Shown in pieces: positions 22,716 through 32,471 of a stretch of DNA of 32,471 nt. Under the pieces are notes generated by a model. It did not search any database and had not been told where the DNA came from. It saw nothing but the letters and a program-made list of their open reading frames with translations. The number at the start of each line of letters is the position of its first letter. The first letter of the stretch is position 1. The position numbers were made by a program, and so were the translations under genes. The stretch comes from Saccoglossus kowalevskii (Eukaryota > Hemichordata > Enteropneusta > Harrimaniidae). The stretch is from the NCBI RefSeq assembly GCF_000003605.2, contig NW_003114469.1:119991-152461 (forward strand), written 5' to 3'.

Positions 22716-22727
22716 CACTTACTGCAA

Positions 22728-22915
22728 AATCATTTATTTTCACTGACATGTAATTTCACTATTTTGATGTTCTGAGCATATTCACTGTGTTTTAATTTCA
22801 CGAATTTGTCAAGAAAACAATGAGTTTTATTGTCATGTTACATGTTCACATGGATTTAATTTAGCGGATTTTACTTATATGGAAACTAGCGAAATTAAAA
22901 CCCAGCGAATAATTA
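22728..22915. mobile_element. MITE-like element related to 25841-26000
   Basis: TACTGCAAAATCATTTATTT, then TTCACTG, and later GCATATTCACTGTGTTTTAA and TTCACGAATTTGTCA align with TACTGTAAAATGACTAATTT, TTCACTG, GCATATTCAGTGGGTTTTAA and TTCACGGTTTTGTCA in the second copy. This shows a dispersed family with a TACTGTAAAAT-like terminus. The right boundary is approximate. Confidence 0.5.
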
Positions 22916-25438
22916 TTGCGTTAAAAGTATTATTATTATTATTATATAAACTCGAAAGCTCTGAACAACTTTCAGGTGGAGTGTACATTGAAAAAAACAA
23001 ATCTGGCAATAAGTGACGTCAAACTATGTGATATGCATTTTTGTCACATTGCATTACAATAAGAGTAGCTAAAGTCCTGATAATATTGGTATGACTTATG
23101 TTATAATTCTAATAGCTCAACTGTCTTTGCACCAATCTGGTTTAAATCCAGTTAAGGTATCAACTTCAATTCTTTTTTTCAATTATTTAAAAAAAAATTA
23201 TGATATTTCATTGTTATTTTTTTATTATTTATTTATGACTGTTTTATTAATGTTTCAAATTTGTGTTCAATATTGTAGTAAGGCGACCAAAATGCAATAT
23301 ATAAAGAGAAAACTTAATATAAAAAAACACAAGTCCCCAAAAAGGATAGACAGGAAAGATCAACTTTAATAAAATTGTATAACGCAACATTGTCAAATCT
23401 AATATTAAAGTAAATGTGGGCACAAAGTATAGTCACGTATCCCTTTACTTTAATCCAAGAGAAAGATTAAATTAAACTTAGATATTTGAGGGGAATTTAA
23501 GTTATAATGATACAGTTAATTTAAAGAATTACAATTTAATTAGTTTAATAAAATTGTGAAAAAATTTAATTTGTGTATAGCATTGCATTTTAATTAAAGT
23601 TTCTCCACAGATTTGGTTCTGGTTCTGCGTTTTATAGACAACTATATATACCATGGTTTTCAAATTGTCCAGTTTTAGGATTTATAGATAAATCCTCAAA
23701 AGAATGGTTTTCGAAATAAGTTTTTAATTGTAAAAACAGTTTTATGAAATATGTAATGTTTAATATGCAAAGAAAAGATGAATTCATAAAGCCATCAATT
23801 CTATAGAAGAAGTAATGATACAGGATTGGTATAGGTTCTACCATGTTTGTTGTATTAATTTGATTTGTATTAATTTGTATTACTGATTGTAGCAAACATG
23901 CTTACATAATTTGTATTTTTGGACAAAAGTCATATTTTCACCCAATTTTGTCGTTTGGCTCTGGCTCAAAAATTAAGGTTCATTTCCAAAAATTTTAAGG
24001 AATAAAAGAAAAAAAATGCAGAAACATTTGGGAGAGAAAGTCTGGAGATGAAAAGGTTAATGATGTAGCATAAAGTAAATAATTTTTCGTAACGAGTTTG
24101 AATGAAATTACTCGGCAAAACATGGCTATTATGTATTATAGAAAGCCAATAGAAGCCAAATTTAGTTTTTAATATTTCAAATACACTTATGTATCTTCGA
24201 ACCACTAATGCTGACTGCATATGTCTGTACTTGTAATAGAGCAAATGTGATACAGTACGTTTAAGCAGTGCTTAAACTTCAGAGGCATTGAAGACAATTG
24301 CCTAGATTTCCAAGGAGTTAGTTTTGGTGCCTTCCAAAAGCACAGATTTTTCCTATACTATTACTACGATAAGGTAAATTTTTGCCTTGAAAATGGGATT
24401 TTTTGATCGATATGTATGATAAATTTATCAGTAATCACAATAATATATTACAAATTGTTTATTCCCATAACTATAAATACCTTACAAAAATTCTTTAATT
24501 CTTTAGATTAATCTAAAGATTACATTTACCATCACATTTCATCAAAATTTTACACAAAAAGTGTTCATGATTCAGTTTTATCATAAACAGGATTCTTCTA
24601 ATATTGTACATCAATGATTTTTGCCAAAAAATACAGCAACCACCCTGAAAGTCAGCCGAATAGTGCCCTTTTATTATGTTAATTGGACCAGTACCTGTAA
24701 ATGGTAGATTAAATATCATAGCTTAGAGACTTGATTCTCATTGGTTCAGAAGCACATGACACAGACATGTGATATGCAAATTTATGTTACACCAGGGCCA
24801 GTCAATTCAGTTCAATTCAAGATGGTGTAGATTAAAGAACACATTTCTACCATAGTATTAAATTTACACTGTAATCTTCACTGAAACTTAAGCACCACAA
24901 GCACAAAAGATACAAAAACTCGAAATCATACATTAAATAAACAGCTGTTGACTTAAATTTAAAGCTACAGTCTATCAAAGACTGGGAATGGTGCAGTCAA
25001 AATGATTTCAGGGTATTGAAGGTAGCATGTAAAATATAATATCAGATTTAGAATACATATACAATACAATTTCCAAGTAAAGACTACTTCCCAATATATA
25101 GGATTTGTCAGATGTGGAGCACGATGTTCCAAAATATCACTGCTCTGCTATGAGCCTTTAGGTGCATAGATCTTCTGCTCAATAATCAGAAAATGAATCA
25201 GTGTCACAGATGTCATATTGCAAAGCTCAAATTACATGACAACAAGGAAAGCAGTTTACAGTTATATATGTTGCATGGGACCCATATCAGATGCGCCACA
25301 ACAACTGTAGTGCTTTAATGTAGCCAATTTAGGGACAACCACATCATAATATACATATATAAATAAAAACAGATTTTTTGCTGAATTAGCTACAACTTGA
25401 ATTAGTATAAAATACATGATGTTAAAATGACCTATTAA
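22916..25438. other. Gene-free AT-rich interval
   Basis: No family-like coding sequence is seen on either strand. A 19-bp near-perfect palindrome, GTTTAAGCAGTGCTTAAAC, lies at 24259-24277. An (ATT)n tract is at about 22929-22945. Otherwise there is nothing I can support. Confidence 0.5.
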
Positions 25439-25591
25439 ATGGGAGGATCATCACCTGCGCATGCGCGAGAATTGAGTCCCAAGCGACGATAACATACGTT
25501 AAAAACACAAAGGATCATGGGTAGACGCTAGTTTGTAAACAATGACACGCTATGGCCATCTGACGCATGCGCAGGTGACGACTCCCCTGCT
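25439..25591. mobile_element. piggyBac-like MITE with TTAA target duplication
   Basis: TTAA at 25435-25438 and again at 25592-25595. The left end reads ATGGGAGGATCATCACCTGC, then GCATGCGC. The right end read inward is AGCAGGGGAGTCGTCACCTG, then CGCATGCG. TTAA target sites are the hallmark of piggyBac-type elements, but other TTAA users exist. It is 153 bp with no reading frame. A diverged copy is at 12586-12710. Confidence 0.75.
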
Positions 25592-25636
25592 TTAACTAAA
25601 TTACCGATAATTCGCGTTAGCTAATTAAGATACATG

Positions 25637-25809
25637 TACTGTAAAATCTGCATCGCAATTTCTATTGAAATGGTGCAATGCAACAGAAAGCATGCTGCTT
25701 CTATTAGAGCATCTACACATATGAGAAATGATGAATTTTTGGTTCTCAATTGTTCAAAATAAATGGGTACAGCTTCTATTAGGGATGCAGGGATACAGAT
25801 TTTACAGTA
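25637..25809. mobile_element. TA-flanked MITE with 14-bp perfect inverted termini
   Basis: TACTGTAAAATCTG at 25637-25650 and its exact reverse complement at 25796-25809. If the outer TA is the target duplication, the terminus is CTGTAAAATCTG, as in Tc1/mariner-type MITEs. Internally, TTCTATTAGAGCATC and TTCTATTAGGGATGC form a direct repeat. Confidence 0.7.
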
Positions 25810-25840
25810 CTAGTTACACACATTAGAATTACTGTAAAAT

Positions 25841-26000
25841 GACTAATTTTCACTGGGTTTAAATTTCACTGATTTACCATCTCAGGCATATTCAGTGGGT
25901 TTTAAATTCACGGTTTTGTCATTTAGATAATGTGTTCTATGCTAAATTTTACATATTCACTGTGTTACTGTCAGTTCCAAAATGGTAACAAATTTGTGTT
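25841..26000. mobile_element. MITE-like element related to 22728-22915
   Basis: Starts near TTACTGTAAAATGACTAATT and shares a series of blocks with the copy at 22728 (TTCACTG, GCATATTCA, TTTTGTCA). It shares only the first 11 bases of its terminus with the 25637 and 29499 elements. Boundaries are approximate. Confidence 0.45.
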
Positions 26001-27353
26001 ATATGTGAAACTAAAAGTAAGATACAAAATGAGAAATAAACGTGCATATCATCACTAGCAAAAACAGAATCCTATGTAAATCACATACCCAAGTAGTGCA
26101 ATACCATAAAACTTATAGAAATTAAATGTGAAATTTGATCACCATATTTGCTCTATTAGTAACGCATGCACTTATGTCAGTTAGGTAATCGTAGTCTTAA
26201 GTAATTATTCAACAGATAATCAGACATTCAGGACAAGTTATGTTTCAGGTATAGTTGTGTTTCTATGGTCAAAATAAGTAATATTTTAATGAATCAGTAA
26301 GTATGTGGGTTCTAATAGAGCAAATACGGTACACATATTTTAAGTTTGAAGTCCTGTTTTTTTACAATCTTTTGTAAAGTATTTCAAGCCATAATGCTAA
26401 CATTTATATAAATGAAGCATTGTGTGGCAGTGTAACCAACTGTTTACATGCCTTCCTAGTTTTTTTTTTTAGTTCGAAAATGAGTTTGAATGAAAATAGT
26501 ACTAGAGGTATGCAACTTAGTTCAATGAGCAATTTAAGAAACATCGTCAACTGCAATTTGATTATTGGTGACATCCCTGAAGGTCACACATCCTGGTACT
26601 TATTGATGACCCCCCTTGAATTTCACACATACTTGTATTCAGGGATTTTTTTAAACAAGAGAACAGGAGTGCAGCGCCCTAATGCCATGGCCATGAGCCC
26701 CCTTACCCTGGGGAGCAGATCAGATCCTCTGGCAACCATAAAATTATGATTATTAAACCAGGGATCACATGTGGGCAGTCTTCAACTGTGATCTGTCTGA
26801 TAGTAATTTTGGCCCCAAGGAAGCCATAGAATGCTCCAATTTAACTTTGAATTATCAAAAACGACATGTACCCTAATAGGGAGAATTCTATTTCCCCACT
26901 TGGTGGCGTCGCTGAATTGCAGTGCTCCCTCTTGCAGTTTTTTTCTAGAAAAACCCTTCTGTATGAATTATTATTTTTGAAAAAAACAAACTGTGATTAC
27001 CTGAAAACCGCCAATAATTAGTGACAACTATGAAACTATTGGTAACTCATATTTCGTACATGATTCGGTTGTTTTGTGAGATTTTTCACCCCAAAAATTT
27101 GCTCACATAAACTGGGCATTTCATACCCTAACAATTCATAGGTTAAGTACAGTACTGTACACTGTTAACCAGTTTAATTTAATGAGTGACAAATACTCTT
27201 GAATTCGACCAGTCAGTGAAAATCACAAAACTTTGTAGCAGCGAGATTAGTGATTTTCCAAAAATGTCATTAAATGTTTACCGTTAAATTACAAAAATTT
27301 CTAGCATTGAAAATGAAATGGTTTACAGTTTATACATGGAGTTGACAGCATAT
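26001..27353. other. Gene-free interval downstream of TMEM35B
   Basis: A 109-codon plus-strand frame at 26420-26749 shows no recognisable motif and is not called. On the minus strand, the TMEM35B 3' UTR should occupy the right part; an ATTAAA variant signal (27178-27183) lies about 170 bp past the stop. Confidence 0.4.
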
Positions 27354-28590
27354 CTAGTCTTCCTTGCTTTTGACTTCACACTGACATAAAATTCCAATCA
27401 GTGTCAGTCCAATGACCACAGGGAAAGCTATTTGTGCCGGCGGCTCATGAAGCTGTTGCAGGGTAAATGTAGCTCCAGCCATGATGACGATCAATAATAA
27501 GGCAGTGAACTTCTTGAGTCTCAGAGGTCCAACCAGTAGTATCAAACCTCCAACTGTTTCAACAATACCGACGACAAACTGGTACATTGCCGGTTCCGGT
27601 TTTATATCAAAGCGAAGTAGTGGAAATACAGTTGAGAAACGAACAAATGCTTTTGTCTGAAAATAGATGAAAATTAATTGTTATTGGTTTTTTGAAGCCA
27701 CAACAGCAGTTCATGTTGACATATGTTTTCACAATATCTGTTCATAAATCCCCTAGTGCTTAATACAAAATCTAGGCAATGTGGGGTTACCAAAAACACA
27801 ACATATTTTTTATTTAACTGAATTCAGATCTTGTGCTGTATGGATACAAGAATCTGTTGAAGATTTAATCTTCCCTGCTTATATTTCGGGATCAAATCCT
27901 GCATCCAATAATAGTGCGTGTAGCACATAGCAATGGAAAGAAGACAAAATGGGTGAATGTCAAATTAAATTGCCAACAATGCTGCACTTTAAAACACTGT
28001 CGCTAATTTGTAAAGATATAGTGATTATATTGATTTCTATCTGTTATAATATGACCAGTGCAATTTTTTTTTCATAGTTTCTTGTCTGAACATATTTTTT
28101 AAATGTGTCAACATTTTCCCTGCAACATCTTGCATGTAATTTTATTTTTCTCTCATTTTGCTCTTTGTGAAGTGGGAATTATCAGTGAGAATTACGTCCC
28201 AGGAAATACAAAATAATTTACATTGTGGAACCTAAAGGTCAACGCAGACCCAAAGCATATAATCAAAAAACATCTGGCTTTGTGCAGCATACACTGAACA
28301 GTGATACAGCTCCCAGCAATTTGCGTTTTCTATCGTATTTTAATAATTAGTTTTATAAATACTGTACTATTTTAAGGCTAGTGTTGTGTTGTTGTTGAAA
28401 ACAATTCACCTACAACACGGACCACATAATATCACATCATAATATTGTTGTGTTTTGCACAACAAGAAGTGAAAACAATTATTTTTCTCACCATTTCTTC
28501 GTGCATTACTCCGGCTGGACACAATTTTGAACCGCCCGCAACGATGAACAAAACGCCAAGCGCATACACAACATATCTGAAAACCCCCAT
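27354..28590 (-). CDS. TMEM35B: TMEM35B (DoxX-like four-pass membrane protein, NACHO paralog)
   Basis: Two exons, 28492-28590 and 27354-27656, joined in phase 0 across an 835-bp intron, encode 133 residues from MGVFRYVVYALGV. The stretch PEPAMYQFVVGIVETVGG, then LILLVGPLRL and IMAGATFTL, aligns with human TMEM35B (PDPLNYQ..VG..E...GLLL.MGP, LMMGAIFTL), so this is TMEM35B rather than TMEM35A. Hydrophobic segments lie at about 4-21, 60-77, 83-99 and 108-125. The GxxE...G pattern in the second segment is shared with TMEM35A (GWFEVICG). The C-terminus KSKED fits the KxKxx ER-retrieval pattern. The intron sits at the same place and phase as TMEM35A intron 1; the second TMEM35A intron is absent. 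TMEM35B function is poorly known, and an ER membrane role is inference. Confidence 0.93.
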
Positions 28591-28675
28591 GGTTCGTAGC
28601 TATAAGATGAAGTCTTAAAACCTTGAAGATTGAATCACCACATACGCCGAGATGCTATCTTTCGCGGGTAAAAAA

Positions 28676-28692
28676 AGGTCACGCACAGGTCA
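28676..28692 (+). promoter_or_regulatory. Perfect DR5 nuclear-receptor element (RARE-like) upstream of TMEM35B
   Basis: AGGTCACGCACAGGTCA is two consensus AGGTCA half-sites with a 5-bp spacer, the classical binding site of RAR/RXR heterodimers. It lies about 86 bp upstream of the TMEM35B start codon. The sequence match is exact; activity is inference. Confidence 0.6.
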
Positions 28693-28710
28693 CGTAACGC
28701 TTCAAACAAC

Positions 28711-28774
28711 GCCGCCATTAGTTGAACTTTAATGTTTACTTTGTTTTCAATTGTCCCTTAACCGTGTTGATTGG
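28711..28774 (-). promoter_or_regulatory. YY1-like and CCAAT motifs upstream of TMEM35B
   Basis: On the minus strand, TAATGGCGGC (28711-28720) resembles the YY1 core and CCAAT lies at 28770-28774. Together with the DR5 they sit 85-185 bp upstream of the start codon, a plausible TATA-less promoter layout. Each motif is short and individually weak evidence. Confidence 0.3.
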
Positions 28775-29496
28775 CCTAGTTCAAGTATTGATTGATTGAA
28801 TGGCTGGAAAACCCAGGTGTTGATTTGTTAAATTAAACCGTTTAATTTTCATTTCTATAATCTTTTATGATTTCAGGATTTTATTGCATCCGTGAATTTC
28901 AAAACAAAGTTTCGCAAAAATCATCGACACTACATTTTGTAGGATTTCAGAGAAATCTGTTTCTCGCGTTATGAAACAAAATCCACAAAATTCAGATAAA
29001 AGGGATAACCGTGTAGATATTATTTAAAATATTCATCGCGTTCAAAATTAAATCAATTTTAGAACTTTCAAACAAAGCCCGTTACAGGTCAACAGTTATT
29101 GTAAGGAAACTCATTGATAAATTATCACTACAGTGGAAATAAACCAAACTACTACTAAACTGTTACATCTGCAGTCATTTATAATATGAATATGAACACA
29201 GACGATATTAAAAAATCAAGAGAAAAGTCATAGAAAAACTACCATAACAACTTTTGCTAATTACAGGACATTTACCCTAAGCGCGCACTTTCAGTTCACA
29301 ACGAATGTTCATGTTCCGGTGACGATGGTTCTTGATGGAAAAATCATAACAAAGAACACCCGTGATATTGAGTACATGCGCTTTTATATTGCAACAAAAA
29401 CAAACTGAGTCCCTAATACTAAATATTATTGGATACATTTTTCACTCGTTTTATTATATTGGATTGACACAAACAACGCATTAAACATACACGTAT
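28775..29496. other. Gene-free interval
   Basis: AT-rich sequence with no supported gene or clear repeat. Confidence 0.4.
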
Positions 29497-29498
29497 TA

Positions 29499-29609
29499 CT
29501 GTAAAATACTTTATTTTCGCTATTTTCGCTGAAGGAATGAATCCACACAAAACACCCAAAAAGTGTTTTCACCGAAAATGAATTCCAGATAAAATAAAGT
29601 ATTTCACAG
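29499..29609. mobile_element. 111-bp TA-flanked MITE
   Basis: CTGTAAAATACTTTATTTTC at the left and CTGTGAAATACTTTATTTTA on the opposite strand at the right, both next to TA (29497-29498 and 29610-29611). This fits a Tc1/mariner-type MITE sharing the CTGTAAAAT terminus with the element at 25637. A solo terminus lies at about 16013. Confidence 0.75.
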
Positions 29610-29611
29610 TA

Positions 29612-30840
29612 TATTTAAAAAAGAATCTACCACCCACAATGGAATTAATGTCCATTAGGGATTGACGATTACGAACTCTGAAGGGGAACGATAGCAGAAT
29701 TGGAAAACTAAAATGGCGCTGAAAAAATCCTACAGGGATCAATAACTGAAGTGAAGCAAAAATATTTTGCACATTTTTTTTTTACAGGACCAGCCCTTAT
29801 TCTCACTTCTTGCATTGCATCATAGCTAAAATAAACAGTTGAAATACAGTGACGAGTGACACCACTCTATAAAACCCACTTGAAATAATCCCTCTTCTGT
29901 ATACCCTATAAGATGGTTTGCATAAAGCATGATCACAACTCAAATACGTGAACGCTATCGAACTTTGAATTAATGCGGTCCCGATTGGGGAAAATTCCAG
30001 CAGAGATTTGGCCGCAAAAATGGTTGCAGTTAGGGACGCACCCCGGGTACTCCCATGGTTGAAGTATACGAATATGCGTCGATGTTTTTTGATCCCATTC
30101 GCATGATCGAACCGATCTCTTTTACCCGCTATTAAAGATTTTAATTTCAGCAAAATTTAGGTCATTTTTTTGGCATTTACGCCAATTTGTGAACTAAAGG
30201 CGTCTCAGCGCCGATCTTGGTGCTCACTGTAAATATATTTATTGGTACGCCTCTGGAACGACTCGTACGGTTCTAAATTTATTGTGGTCCCTGGGAACTA
30301 TACAGCAAGCCAGTATTAGTAACGATTCACAAGGCTAATGTACAAATTAAAGTTTTATTGTCGATCTATCAGTACGACTAGCACTAATGGGCTCATCCAC
30401 AAACATTTATTGGATACAGTAATGCCGAAGTCGTGAAATGATTTACACATTCAAGACTTACATTATTCACAGTATAACTGCGTTTATAATTGGAACGTTA
30501 CTTTGCATTAATATCTAACATATCACAAGATATAACAGTCATGTTACGAGCGTATTGGTCTGCGTAAGTGCAATTTTATTGTTATTTTGGGGGTCATAAG
30601 GCAGATTATTAGCATATAAAGGAACAAGAATGGTTCTAAAATGAATTCCTGGGAAGCACCGGATATAACATCCGAAGAGCAGTCCTCTAACATTTTCTGT
30701 TTGTCAGATAAATTGGCAATTAAGCAGAGAGTGAGTGAGATACACTGTCAAAGGTTATTTTTATCGTAAACAAACGTTAAACAAAGCAAAAATGTATATT
30801 GCCCGTAACTCGAAGTTCTTTCAACTGTTAATTTAACACA
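29612..30840. other. Gene-free interval; one uncalled long frame
   Basis: A 116-codon minus-strand frame at 29803-30153 has no recognisable motif, and no splice context ties it to a gene. The rest is unremarkable. Confidence 0.4.
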
Positions 30841-30851
30841 GAGTTACAATT

Positions 30852-30940
30852 TTGGCGCGGTTTCTCAAAATTAGGCGTGGTTTTAAAAACAGGGCGTGGT
30901 CATTAGGCGTAGTTTCTAAAATAGGGCGTTGTCATTTTCA
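30852..30940 (+). repeat. Short tandem repeat of GGCGTGGTTT-like units
   Basis: Five imperfect units at about 15-22 bp spacing: GGCGCGGTTTC, GGCGTGGTTTT, GGGCGTGGTC, GGCGTAGTTTC and GGGCGTTGTC. The reverse complement of GGGCGTGG is a CACCC/KLF-type site, so this is either a minisatellite or a cluster of such sites. Confidence 0.6.
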
Positions 30941-31034
30941 GTAGTACGGGTAACTAAATCACAAAATGTCTATGGATGTATGATTGTTGTGCAACCTGTA
31001 AACAGGTATAAAAAACAACATTCCATGAACGGTG

Positions 31035-31125
31035 CGTGATTTAGCGAACTCTCACACTATGCGTGATTTGATGTCTGATACTATGCGTGATTTCAGTAAA
31101 CTCTCACAGTGAACGCTTATAATAT
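31035..31125 (+). repeat. Imperfect repeats of TATGCGTGATTT and ACTCTCACA
   Basis: GTGCGTGATTTAGCGAACTC, TATGCGTGATTTGATG and TATGCGTGATTTCAGTAAAC form an irregular tandem array with interspersed CTCTCACA. No function assigned. Confidence 0.55.
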
Positions 31126-31505
31126 GCGCGAGTTCCAGTAGATCCGACCTTTTCAGAGTTGGAGTGGGGGGGGGGGTCACTCTATATTAAAACCTTACAC
31201 CATGTGCGTTCTTGCTAAAAAAAATAATAGGCCCCTAGGGCTGGCAGCACATTGGCAAACCATACACCCTATTGCGGACCAATGTAAATTTAGTACCCCT
31301 AGAGCAGACATATTGAAGAAAAAATACCCACTATTTCAGACACATATTGAGAACATCCTACCCCATACTGCGAGCATTCTCTGCCTTTTTTTGCAATCAA
31401 GTGGAGTGTGATCAACTCAAATAAGTTCCTGTGTATGCAACTCCGTAAGCATGATGGGACTATTGACATGATAGTGAATATGATCATTTATTTAATAGTT
31501 TAATA

Positions 31506-31537
31506 ACAGTCCCTCTATCACGTGATAGAGGGACTGT
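31506..31537. repeat. 32-bp perfect palindrome centred on CACGTG
   Basis: The arm ACAGTCCCTCTATCAC is followed directly by its exact reverse complement, with no loop. The centre is the E-box CACGTG. It could be a cruciform-forming site, a dyad transcription-factor site, or two transposon ends fused head to head. Confidence 0.9.
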
Positions 31538-31802
31538 GGTTTAATACACAATGCACACGACTTTGCCAGGATTCTTATTCCATCAGATATCATCACGCAA
31601 TTTTATGTTCAGCCCCGAGTGACTTTGGCATGAATACAGGGTAGAAAATCCAGAAAAAAAACAGGAGCTGGATGCAAATGAGACCGAGGTGCGAAAGAAG
31701 TTTCGGAAGTGTGGATGACACTGGGGAATGACTTTCTGTATGAGGCTTATTGTAATCGACGAAACGAAACAAAACGGAATAACACACATAATGAAAATTA
31801 AA

Positions 31803-32471
31803 CTGTAATCAGTGAAAATGGGTTTTATACGCACAATATTTACAAAATATTTGCCGAAAATAATAATATTTAATACGTATATGGCTCGTTTCGCTAATTA
31901 CAGATAATCACAAATCACTACAATATTAACAGCCGTCGGTTTAAACTTGACCGTGACCTTTCAGTAGTGTATATATAACAACATAAAACATATTCAAAAA
32001 TCTGTAATCAGCGAAACAAGGGTCTGACACGTACAATATTAACAATTGTCGGACAAAACATGACCAGTATATTTACCTTGCAGTCGTGTATAACTCAATG
32101 AAACATTTGCTGAAAATAACGGGGATTTTATGATTAGTAAATGGTTCGTTTCGCTAACTATAGATAATTGTTTTATGAAGTTTTATACACGACTGAAAGT
32201 TAAAAATACTGGTCATGTTTCGTCCGATATTTGTGATTATTGTATCTGTAATTTAATAAGACCCTGTTTCGCGTGATTGCAGATTTTCGATTATCTGTAA
32301 TTAGCGAAACGAACCATATACTGATTATATTGTTATTATCGGCAAATGTTTTATTACGTTATATACTCTTACTGAAAGGTGAATATACTGGTCAAGTTTC
32401 GTCGACAGTTGTGAATATTGTACGTGTCAGAGTGTATATACATGTAATAACATTTGCCGAAAATAACGGGA
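31803..32471. repeat. Mixed direct and inverted repeat array running off the right edge
   Basis: CGTTTCGCTAATTACAGATA occurs at about 31887-31906, a variant CGTTTCGCTAACTATAGATA at about 32149-32168, and the inverted form ATTATCTGTAATTAGCGAAA at about 32290-32309. ATTTGCCGAAAATAA recurs at about 31848 and 32452, with a variant (ATTTGCTGAAAATAA) at 32104; its inverse TTATTATCGGCAAAT is near 32332-32346. The segment 32001-32103 (ATCTGTAATCAGCGAAAC ... GACCAGTATATTTA) pairs with about 32175-32282 as an inverted repeat around a loop of about 70 bp. The element is incomplete at the window edge, so its class cannot be decided. Confidence 0.75.

Noticed and set aside
26420..26749. 109-codon plus-strand frame as a gene
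   Set aside because: No domain or conserved pattern; the frame runs through pyrimidine and AT-rich sequence and looks incidental.
29803..30153. 116-codon minus-strand frame as a gene
   Set aside because: Long for AT-rich DNA, but no motif, no splice partners and no recognisable composition; kept only as a note.

Overview
This is an AT-rich nuclear genome window from an animal, most likely a marine invertebrate. The case for that is spliced genes with GT/AG introns, animal-specific families (TMEM35A and TMEM35B), and dense small non-autonomous transposons and minisatellites. I cannot name the species; hemichordate, echinoderm, amphioxus and spiralian hosts all remain possible. I see no rRNA, tRNA, CRISPR array, operon or other prokaryotic feature.

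Layout. (1) 1534-10938, minus strand: the first 13 coding exons of WDR3 (Utp12/DIP2 family), a WD40 protein of the small-subunit processome. About 530 codons are present; the C-terminal part lies beyond the left edge, so 1-1533 is intron holding transposon or gene relics. (2) 11243-13905, plus strand: a complete three-exon TMEM35A (NACHO) gene, an ER chaperone for nicotinic acetylcholine receptors, divergent from WDR3 with about 300 bp between the start codons. (3) 13906-17898: repeats and a small unassigned ORF. (4) 17899-19503, minus strand: an inverted, 5'-truncated second copy of TMEM35A exons 2 and 3 whose splice donor is destroyed. (5) 19504-27353: about 7.8 kb without a recognisable gene, with several MITEs. 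(6) 27354-28590, minus strand: a complete two-exon TMEM35B gene with a perfect DR5 nuclear-receptor element just upstream. (7) 28591-32471: gene-free, ending in a large mixed direct/inverted repeat that runs off the right edge.

How the genes relate. TMEM35A and TMEM35B share their first intron position and phase and both end in a KxKxx ER-retrieval motif. They look like ancient tandem paralogs still linked here. WDR3 is a housekeeping ribosome-biogenesis gene and is probably just a neighbour sharing a divergent promoter.

The most unusual structure is in WDR3 intron 11. An 80-bp segment spanning the exon 11/intron 11 junction is tandemly repeated about 14 times beyond the real junction, and each copy carries the end of the exon plus a strong 5' splice site. 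I found no wholly new multi-gene system. The leads worth following are this splice-junction minisatellite, the TMEM35A duplication with its mosaic divergence pattern, the DR5 element, the pearl/HINE-like repeat family and the right-edge palindromic array.
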